NCBI GenBank assembly: GCA_041639705.1
Contig: JBEQBT010000226.1
Span: 1 to 5,536 of the forward strand
Reading direction: 5' to 3'
DNA length: 5,536 bases
Source of the DNA: JARDZI01 sp041639705
Lineage (GTDB): Bacteria; Bacillota; Clostridia; Clostridiales; Caloramatoraceae
Shown: positions 1-4,587 of the stretch, one piece after another
How positions within the stretch are numbered: position 1 is the stretch's first letter
How the letters are laid out: every line of letters starts with the position of its first letter
Made by a program: the position numbers and the translations under genes
Notes under the pieces: generated by a model
What the model was told of the DNA's origin: nothing
Databases searched by the model: none
What the model saw: the letters and a program-made list of their open reading frames with translations, nothing else

Positions 1-27
1 TTCAGGAAAGTAATTTGAATTATAGAT

Positions 28-78
28 AGCTGCCAGGGAAGAGAAAATAATTGTCTTATCTGGTAGCTGCTGTTTTTT
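28..78 (+). terminator. Probable rho-independent terminator of an upstream gene
   Basis: The arms AGCTGCCAG (28-36) and CTGGTAGCT (60-68) pair over nine bases, with one G-U pair in RNA. A short inner stem, AAGA (39-42) with TCTT (54-57), closes part of the loop. A run of six T begins at 73, four bases after the stem. It would end transcription entering from the left of the window, just before the promoter at 82. The loop is long and the T-run is slightly displaced, so confidence is moderate. No coding frame in bases 1-27 is long enough to assign to a gene. Confidence 0.45.
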
Positions 79-81
79 CTA

Positions 82-109
82 TTGACAACATATGGGTTAC
101 GGGTGTAAA
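82..109 (+). promoter_or_regulatory. Sigma-A-like promoter of the repressor/protease operon
   Basis: A perfect -35 box, TTGACA, lies at 82-87. After a 16-bp spacer the best -10 candidate is TGTAAA at 104-109, which matches TATAAT at four of six positions. The weak -10 lies inside the first palindromic operator, so repressor binding would block polymerase. An alternative -10, TCTAAT at 111-116, is a better match but would leave a 23-bp spacer. The promoter faces the BlaI-like gene starting at 153. Confidence 0.55.
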
Positions 110-111
110 CT
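94..111 (+). promoter_or_regulatory. Operator 1 for the BlaI-like repressor (imperfect palindrome)
   Basis: GGGTTACGGGTGTAAACT contains the symmetric core TTAC-N4-GTAA (97-100 and 105-108), with imperfect outer bases. It overlaps the proposed -10 box. The core has the same layout as known BlaI/MecI operators, which are built on TTAC/TACA half-sites facing GTAA/TGTA. It lies exactly 25 bp upstream of a second copy (119-136). Binding by the adjacent repressor is inferred. Confidence 0.6.
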
Positions 112-118
112 CTAATTA

Positions 119-136
119 AGGTTACAAACGTAACCT
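119..136 (+). promoter_or_regulatory. Operator 2 for the BlaI-like repressor (perfect palindrome)
   Basis: AGGTTACAAACGTAACCT has perfect 7-bp inverted arms around a 4-bp centre. The core TTAC-N4-GTAA is identical to that of operator 1. It lies near or just after the expected transcription start and ends five bases before the ribosome-binding site, a position suited to autorepression. Two dyads in one promoter are typical of bla and mec regulatory regions. Confidence 0.7.
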
Positions 137-152
137 AATAGGAGGAATACAT

Positions 153-536
153 ATGGACACATTGGTTTCAAAGATAACAGACTCTGAGGTGGAGGTAATG
201 CGTGTATTATGGGAAGCAGGGGAGCCTCTTCCTGTTGCAGGTATAAGAAAAAAGCTGGAACAATCAAGTAGATGGGAAAGCTCTACTATAAAAACCTTGC
301 TTCGCAGGCTATGTGAAAAGGGAGTGGTTGAGGCTGTTAAGAAAGAAGTTTTCTATTACAGTCCAAGGGTTAGCGAGAAGGAATATAATGATTATACTAC
401 TAAGGTCTTGATCGATCGTCTGTATTCTGGTAGTGCTAAAAATCTTGTAGCTTCTCTAATTGGCAATAATAAGTTAGAGCGTGCTGATATTGAAGAACTG
501 CGTAATATGTTTAAGGTGGGTAAAAGAGATGAATGA
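153..536 (+). CDS. BlaI/MecI-family winged-helix transcriptional repressor
   Basis: This 127-residue protein has the usual length and layout of BlaI/MecI repressors. The N-terminal winged helix covers roughly residues 8-75: ITDSEVEVMRVLWE begins the first helix, SSTIKTLLRRLCEKG is the recognition helix region, and VVEAVKKEVFYYSPRVS is the wing. A helical dimerisation tail follows, about 76-120. In this family the repressor binds a palindromic operator as a dimer and is inactivated when its partner M56 protease is triggered; the cut in staphylococcal homologues falls near residue 100, within the tail here. The start is fixed by GGAGG at 141-145, seven bases upstream. Its last codons overlap the start of the protease gene, so the two are translationally coupled. 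Two matching palindromes in its own promoter suggest autoregulation. The regulated target is not visible, so a bla or mec symbol is not given. Confidence 0.93.
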   Translation: MDTLVSKITDSEVEVMRVLWEAGEPLPVAGIRKKLEQSSRWESSTIKTLLRRLCEKGVVEAVKKEVFYYSPRVSEKEYNDYTTKVLIDRLYSGSAKNLVASLIGNNKLERADIEELRNMFKVGKRDE

Positions 537-2460
537 GAAAATAAAGCTTATACTATCCCTTTCCATATCGGGCAGTATTCTTGCAGGGATTATATTAGCA
601 TTAAAGCCACTTATTAAGCATAAGCTATCAAAGTCTATTCAATACTATATTTGGCTTGTGGTACTATTAAGGCTAGTGATACCATTTTCATTTGAAACAA
701 GCATTATGAATAAAATGTTTTATAGTAATAGCATTACAACTGTGGAGAATACCCAGGGAAATATTAATACTACCACACCAGTTGTGGAAAATGTGAGTAT
801 ACCTACAAATGGTCAAGAAATTACTAATGGAGATAATGCAGTTCAGTCTGTCACAACAGCAAAAAGCATAGATTTTAAGACTCTATTAAAAAACAATATT
901 CTGTTCATTTGGATGTTTGGAGTATTAATTGCATTAACATCAAACCTTTGGGGATACATCAGGTATATGAAATACTTAAAAATTGAAAACAAGCCTCCTA
1001 GGGAAGAAGAAAATGAATTGCTTAAGGAATTGTTAATAGAGAGGCCAAGGGTCACCCTTGTTAGAAATAAATTCGCAGCAACACCAATGCTAATTGGTAT
1101 TTTAGCGCCTACTATTGTAATACCAGATATTGATTTTACCCAAAAGCAGTTGAAGAATATTTTACTTCATGAGATAACACATTTACTTCGTTTTGATATT
1201 GGTGTAAAATGGCTGACCGTTATTGCAGCATCCCTCCATTGGTTTAATCCTTTTATGTATTTTATTAAAAGAGAAATTAGCCATGCATGTGAATTGTCCT
1301 GTGATGAAGGGGTAGTTAAGAACTTAAATGATGAGGATAAGCAGGATTATGGAGATACACTAATATCCATTGCCGCAGAGCATAAGTATACAATAGGTAT
1401 ATTATCAACAACCATGTGTGAAGAAAAAAAGACTCTTAAGGAAAGATTAATATCGATTATGAACCACAGTAAAAAATCAAGGCTTATAACAATAATTTCT
1501 ACCATATTACTTACAGTAGTTATATTCAGTGCTGTGGTACTTGGAGCTGGAATTGGTAATAGAAGACCACCTAACATATACATAAGTACAGAATTCCAAA
1601 AAACAAAGGATGCAGTGATGGGTGGATATAGCTGGAGAAGTGGATGGGAATATATACTTGCTGATGCAGATCATCCAAAGAATTTTGAGTATAAAAGTGA
1701 AAATATAGTTTCTTTATCAGCTAAGGATCAAATTATTATAGGTTCCCAGAAAATTAGGACAGATAAAAAATACAGCTTTACACTAAATAATATAGAGGTA
1801 TATAAAGCTGGAGAACTCATTGAGTTTGAAACAATTGAACCTACATTTATAAATGGCAGCCTTTATTTGCAGGCACCAACAGAACCAGGGGAATATATTT
1901 ATTCCATACTGTTAGATTTCAAGAATAGAGGAACTGTTAATTATGGATTTATGGTAAGAGTTGATATGGTAACATATGATTTAACTGAAATTGAGAAATA
2001 TAAAACTCCTTATATAGGGGATAACAGCAAGGTACTTGCTATTGTTGGCCTGCTCCCTGCACCACATAACTATTTTAAACAACAATATATCTCTATGGAA
2101 ACAAGCACTGAGCCTTATAAGCTTAATGTGTATTATGAAGGAATTTCAGACGTTGGGGATAGTGGTGTATGGCCTAGTGAAGTTTCTAAAACTGTAGTTC
2201 TTAATAACCTGCGAAAAAATGCATTGGTTCTCTACACCATGATAGATAACCTTGAGGACGTAACCTTTGCATTTCGTGACACTCCCTCAAATGGTGCCCT
2301 AGATACTTCGAAATATAGGACTCAATTTACGTTCTCCAGAGAAAGCATAGAGTATGAATATGGTGATCTTGAGAAGCTTTCATCTGATATGGAATTACTA
2401 GGTGCTGCAATAAATGGTAAAAAGCCAGTTTCCATTGAAGGAATTTTGATAAACAAATAG
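529..2460 (+). CDS. M56-family (BlaR1/MecR1-like) membrane metalloprotease sensor, DUF4825-like C-terminus
   Basis: This 643-residue integral membrane protein probably senses an outside signal and inactivates the BlaI-like repressor encoded before it. Predicted membrane segments lie near residues 5-25, 37-53, 124-144 and 319-341. The cytoplasmic zinc-protease core holds HEITH at 214-218, with H214 and H218 as ligands and E215 as catalytic base. The downstream motif ELSCDE at 255-260 very likely supplies the third ligand, E255. The extracellular C-terminus (342-643) has no recognisable SxxK penicillin-binding active site. It contains a segment around 489-590 (beginning YKTPYIGDNSKV) that resembles DUF4825, a module found in other M56 proteins. 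The ligand is therefore probably not a beta-lactam acylating a serine. The ATG at 529 is chosen because AAGGTGGG (514-521) precedes it at proper spacing and the membrane helix starts directly after; an in-frame ATG at 481 lies inside the repressor gene without such a site. Confidence 0.9.
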   Translation: MNEKIKLILSLSISGSILAGIILALKPLIKHKLSKSIQYYIWLVVLLRLVIPFSFETSIMNKMFYSNSITTVENTQGNINTTTPVVENVSIPTNGQEITNGDNAVQSVTTAKSIDFKTLLKNNILFIWMFGVLIALTSNLWGYIRYMKYLKIENKPPREEENELLKELLIERPRVTLVRNKFAATPMLIGILAPTIVIPDIDFTQKQLKNILLHEITHLLRFDIGVKWLTVIAASLHWFNPFMYFIKREISHACELSCDEGVVKNLNDEDKQDYGDTLISIAAEHKYTIGILSTTMCEEKKTLKERLISIMNHSKKSRLITIISTILLTVVIFSAVVLGAGIGNRRPPNIYISTEFQKTKDAVMGGYSWRSGWEYILADADHPKNFEYKSENIVSLSAKDQIIIGSQKIRTDKKYSFTLNNIEVYKAGELIEFETIEPTFINGSLYLQAPTEPGEYIYSILLDFKNRGTVNYGFMVRVDMVTYDLTEIEKYKTPYIGDNSKVLAIVGLLPAPHNYFKQQYISMETSTEPYKLNVYYEGISDVGDSGVWPSEVSKTVVLNNLRKNALVLYTMIDNLEDVTFAFRDTPSNGALDTSKYRTQFTFSRESIEYEYGDLEKLSSDMELLGAAINGKKPVSIEGILINK

Positions 2461-2474
2461 AATTTAGCTATAAT
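2446..2474 (+). promoter_or_regulatory. Near-consensus sigma-A promoter for dcd
   Basis: TTGATA (2446-2451) and TATAAT (2469-2474) are separated by exactly 17 bp, with 5/6 and 6/6 matches to consensus. The -35 box lies within the last codons of the M56 gene. The expected start near 2481 would give a leader of about 70 bases before the dcd start codon. This suggests the deaminase is transcribed independently of the repressed operon upstream. Confidence 0.65.
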
Positions 2475-2552
2475 TATCTTTATATATACCACAACAATAC
2501 AGAAACTAATTTTCAAATTGCAATATATAAATTAGAAATGAGGGATATTATT

Positions 2553-3077
2553 ATGATACTTTCGGGCAAAGAGATTAAGAATAAACTTGGCAATGAAATT
2601 GTAATTGAACCATTTGAGGATAAGCAACTTAACCCTAACAGCTATAATTTAAGGCTGCATAATGAGCTACTGGTGTATGAGGATGACATTTTAGATATGA
2701 AAAAGGAACATAAAACAAAGAAGATAATCATACCAGAGGAAGGACTGCTGCTTGAAACAGGTAAACTATACCTTGGAAGAACCCTTGAGTATACAAAGAC
2801 AGATAAATATGTACCAATGCTTGAAGGAAGATCTTCCATCGGAAGGCTGGGATTATTTATCCACGTTACAGCTGGATTTGGAGATGTAGGATTTAGCGGC
2901 TATTGGACACTTGAAATATTCTGTGTTCAACCAATTAGAATATACCCAGGAGTGGAGATCTGCCAGATATATTATCACAGTATTGAAGGGGAATATGACA
3001 AGTACTTAAGCGGAAAGTATCAGAACAACACCGGGGTTCAGCCCAGCCTGTTATTTAAGGATTTCCAAAGGAAGTAA
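2553..3077 (+). CDS. dcd: dCTP deaminase
   Basis: This 174-residue cytosolic enzyme deaminates dCTP to dUTP, feeding dTMP synthesis; some relatives also hydrolyse dUTP to dUMP. The N-terminus MILSGKEI and the block LNPNSYNLRL (26-35) are family hallmarks. The core reads LEGRSSIGRLGLFIHVTAG at 90-108, with R93 in the nucleotide site. It continues to GFSGYWTLEIF, where E121 matches the catalytic glutamate (E138 in E. coli). The tail GKYQNNTGVQPSLLFKDF fits the C-terminal lid that closes over the triphosphate. The start is placed at 2553 because GAGGG (2540-2544) lies eight bases upstream and homologues begin MILSG; an in-frame ATG at 2538 adds five unmatched residues and overlaps that ribosome site. 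The gene lies 92 bp after the M56 gene with its own promoter, so it is probably a neighbour rather than a member of that regulatory system. The GFGD segment (108-111) differs from the usual G/H-x-I-D. Confidence 0.93.
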   Translation: MILSGKEIKNKLGNEIVIEPFEDKQLNPNSYNLRLHNELLVYEDDILDMKKEHKTKKIIIPEEGLLLETGKLYLGRTLEYTKTDKYVPMLEGRSSIGRLGLFIHVTAGFGDVGFSGYWTLEIFCVQPIRIYPGVEICQIYYHSIEGEYDKYLSGKYQNNTGVQPSLLFKDFQRK

Positions 3078-3084
3078 GTGGCTA

Positions 3085-3115
3085 TTGCATATAAAATTTC
3101 ATTAATTAATATAAT
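3085..3115 (+). promoter_or_regulatory. Possible promoter for the small membrane protein gene
   Basis: A perfect TATAAT lies at 3110-3115. The best -35 is TTGCAT at 3085-3090, with a long 19-bp spacer. A start near 3122 would leave a short leader that still includes the ribosome site GGTGA at 3130-3134. The surrounding DNA is very AT-rich, so a chance match is possible; read-through from dcd is the alternative. Confidence 0.35.
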
Positions 3116-3141
3116 TAAAATGGAAGTGTGGTGAATCAAGT

Positions 3142-3477
3142 ATGTGGAGTGTTATATTAACAGGATTATTTTTATTTGTGGTTATTTATTTATCTGTGAG
3201 GCTGGCTATAAGTCCTTTAGTAAATAATCAAGAGGATGGTGCAGATATAAAAGATGATATGAGCCTTGTGGATTTAAGGGATATGAATGTAATAACAAAC
3301 ACAGAGCTTGAAGATATAATGAGGTTGTATCAATCAAAGGTGATGAATGATAGAGAAAAGGAGCGTTATAATAAATATTCAAAGGTGCTGACTGATTTAA
3401 AGGATATTGAATATTTTAATGAAGAAGTACTTAATGAGAAACTGGACATTCTAAAAAGTGCTATGGTGAATAAATGA
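3142..3477 (+). CDS. Small single-pass membrane protein of unknown function
   Basis: This 111-residue protein is not one I recognise. Residues 3-25 (WSVILTGLFLFVVIYLSVRL and following) form a single hydrophobic helix that would anchor the protein. The remaining 85 residues are highly charged, rich in Asp, Glu and Lys, and appear mostly helical. No Cys or His clusters and no enzymatic motif are seen. Few positive residues precede the helix and an arginine follows it, so an N-out, C-in orientation is likely, with the helical tail in the cytoplasm. The start is supported by GGTGA at 3130-3134, seven bases before the ATG. It follows dcd by 64 bp on the same strand and converges on the exporter-like gene downstream. 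Coding is supported by the clean frame, the ribosome site and the plausible membrane topology; function is open. Confidence 0.75.
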   Translation: MWSVILTGLFLFVVIYLSVRLAISPLVNNQEDGADIKDDMSLVDLRDMNVITNTELEDIMRLYQSKVMNDREKERYNKYSKVLTDLKDIEYFNEEVLNEKLDILKSAMVNK

Positions 3478-3487
3478 TTTATGGAAG

Positions 3488-3520
3488 ATGAACCAAGGGT
3501 GACAGGCACCCTTGGTTCAT
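3488..3520. terminator. Perfect 14-bp hairpin between convergent genes (bidirectional terminator or REP-like repeat)
   Basis: The arms ATGAACCAAGGGTG (3488-3501) and CACCCTTGGTTCAT (3507-3520) are exact reverse complements around a 5-base loop, ACAGG. The hairpin lies 10 bases after the small membrane protein gene and includes the stop codon of the convergent exporter-like gene (3517-3519). Its position suggests it ends transcription from both sides. The + strand has only TTTT at 3527-3530 and the - strand has no T-run, so it is not a textbook intrinsic terminator. It may instead be a dispersed palindromic repeat or act by protecting mRNA 3' ends. Confidence 0.6.
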
Positions 3521-4371
3521 TCAATGTTTTCTATAAAATCAAGTATCTTACCTACATGGTAGTTGTAAACTATGACTATTTCTTTGAACTGAATATTTGA
3601 AGGCTCTATATTACAATTCAACAGTTTATTTGCTCTTTCATAGTTTTCTTTGGTAAGGGGTAGATCCTTATCAATTTTATCAATGATTTTTAAATGATCT
3701 AAAATATTATTTAACTGATCAAGTACCTTCTTTACATTGCTATTATCAAATGAGCTACTTTTCTTACCCTTGAATTCGTCCCTGTAATTATTAAATTCCT
3801 TTTCCAAAGAGTTGATTTTTTTATTTAAATCCTCAATATTTATTTTTTCACCTAAGCATAGCTTTGCTTTCAATTTTTCCAATAGCATAGAAGTAAGGGC
3901 TTTGGAGTGCTCAGATATTTTATCTATTTTAATTGGTGGAGAAATAAAATAGTTTATCAGAACTGCTAGGCTTATTCCAATTAATGTTTCAACAATTCTA
4001 TTAAAACTATAGCTCCATGGACTTTTACCATTTAAATTGATCATAACTGCTAAAAAAACTACTCCAGCTATTGAAATGGAGCTGTTCCAATCCAGCCAGT
4101 TACTTATTGATATAATGATAATAATACCAATTCCAATTAAAAGAGGATTGCCTGGGCCAATAAGTGCAAATATAAGTCCAATTATTGCACCAAGAAGGGT
4201 GCCAAGCATTCTATTCTTGCCAGTCATAAATGAATCCACAACTGAACTTTGCATAGAAATAATTGCGGCAATTGCAGCATAAAAAGAAGAACCCAAATTA
4301 AGTACTTGAAATATAACAACACATAAAAATACAGCTAATGCGGTTTTAACATTTCTCATGCCTATTTTCAT
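3517..4371 (-). CDS. FUSC/ArAE_1-type aromatic acid exporter-like membrane protein
   Basis: This 284-residue protein resembles the Firmicute aromatic-acid-exporter-like family (ArAE_1, formerly DUF939, with its C-terminal domain). About six membrane helices occupy residues 8-25, 28-43, 56-72, 77-92, 97-112 and 125-143. The family-like motif R54-x2-GT-x2-GA-x2-G begins the third helix, and RIVETLIG (125-132) begins the last. Residues 147-284 form a soluble, charged domain with coiled-coil character around 175-205. By family, it could export aromatic acids or similar small anions, but the substrate is unknown and no transport assay supports many members. The start at 4371 is backed by AGGGTGA on the - strand (+ strand 4376-4382), four bases upstream. 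The gene appears to be transcribed alone; its stop codon sits inside the hairpin at 3488-3520. The half-length layout matches the Firmicute group rather than the larger proteobacterial AaeB exporters. Confidence 0.85.
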   Translation of the reverse strand: MKIGMRNVKTALAVFLCVVIFQVLNLGSSFYAAIAAIISMQSSVVDSFMTGKNRMLGTLLGAIIGLIFALIGPGNPLLIGIGIIIIISISNWLDWNSSISIAGVVFLAVMINLNGKSPWSYSFNRIVETLIGISLAVLINYFISPPIKIDKISEHSKALTSMLLEKLKAKLCLGEKINIEDLNKKINSLEKEFNNYRDEFKGKKSSSFDNSNVKKVLDQLNNILDHLKIIDKIDKDLPLTKENYERANKLLNCNIEPSNIQFKEIVIVYNYHVGKILDFIENIE

Positions 4372-4421
4372 ATTATCACCCTATGTATCTAAAATTTAAG
4401 TAGATTTTATTAAAAGCCTTC

Positions 4422-4470
4422 GTGCCAGACTCGTTACAAATAAAATGAATTTTTTGAACGAGCCTGGCAC
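4422..4470. repeat. Long inverted repeat, possible terminator or REP-like element
   Basis: The arms GTGCCAGACTCGTT (4422-4435) and AACGAGCCTGGCAC (4457-4470) match at 13 of 14 positions. In - strand RNA the one difference becomes a G-U pair, so the hairpin is complete in that direction. Inner CAAA (4437-4440) and TTTG (4453-4456) extend the stem past a single-base bulge. On the + strand five T follow at 4472-4476; on the - strand TTTT follows after six bases. It could end transcription coming from the alcohol dehydrogenase gene before the exporter-like gene. Read on the - strand it starts AAGGTGCCAG, similar to AGGGTGCCTG in the hairpin at 3488-3520. Confidence 0.6.
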
Positions 4471-4494
4471 CTTTTTATCTATCCACTTTCAAGA

Positions 4495-4516
4495 CTCCCA
4501 CTTCTATAAGTGGGAG
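4495..4516. repeat. Hairpin with 9-bp stem
   Basis: CTCCCACTT (4495-4503) and AAGTGGGAG (4508-4516) are perfect reverse complements around the loop CTAT. On the - strand it is the second of two tandem hairpins in the putative IS200/IS605 end, and the TAG that ends the open frame follows 14 bases later. Confidence 0.8.
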
Positions 4517-4527
4517 AACCATTGCCT

Positions 4528-4559
4528 ACTTTGGTGGGGGTAGAGTCCCCCACCAAAGT
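4528..4559. repeat. Hairpin with 13-bp GC-rich stem
   Basis: ACTTTGGTGGGGG (4528-4540) and CCCCCACCAAAGT (4547-4559) are perfect reverse complements around a 6-base loop, TAGAGT. It is the strongest hairpin in the window by base content and has no T-run on either side, so it is poorly explained as an intrinsic terminator. On the - strand it lies about 30 bases beyond the alcohol dehydrogenase stop codon. Confidence 0.85.
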
Positions 4560-4587
4560 CTCGATGTGCAGCTTTGGCTGGACGAGT

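Noticed and set aside
481..528. Upstream in-frame ATG that would extend the M56 protein by 16 residues
   Set aside because: It lies inside the repressor gene, has no suitable ribosome site, and adds a non-homologous leader before the first membrane helix. The ATG at 529 has AAGGTGGG at good spacing.
153..2460. Calling the operon blaI-blaR1 or mecI-mecR1 for beta-lactam resistance
   Set aside because: No beta-lactamase or PBP2a gene is present and the sensor lacks a penicillin-binding domain; only the family names are supported.
2538..2552. Upstream ATG for the dCTP deaminase adding five residues
   Set aside because: It overlaps the GAGGG ribosome site that serves the ATG at 2553, and family members begin with MILSG.
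4037..4282. Open + strand frame of 81 codons within the exporter-like gene
   Set aside because: It is antisense to well-supported membrane helices, so it is a hydrophobic mirror of the real gene. It has no ribosome site.
4528..4559. The strong hairpin as the intrinsic terminator of the alcohol dehydrogenase gene
   Set aside because: No T-run follows the stem on either strand, and the open frame through it together with the tandem second hairpin fits another explanation better.
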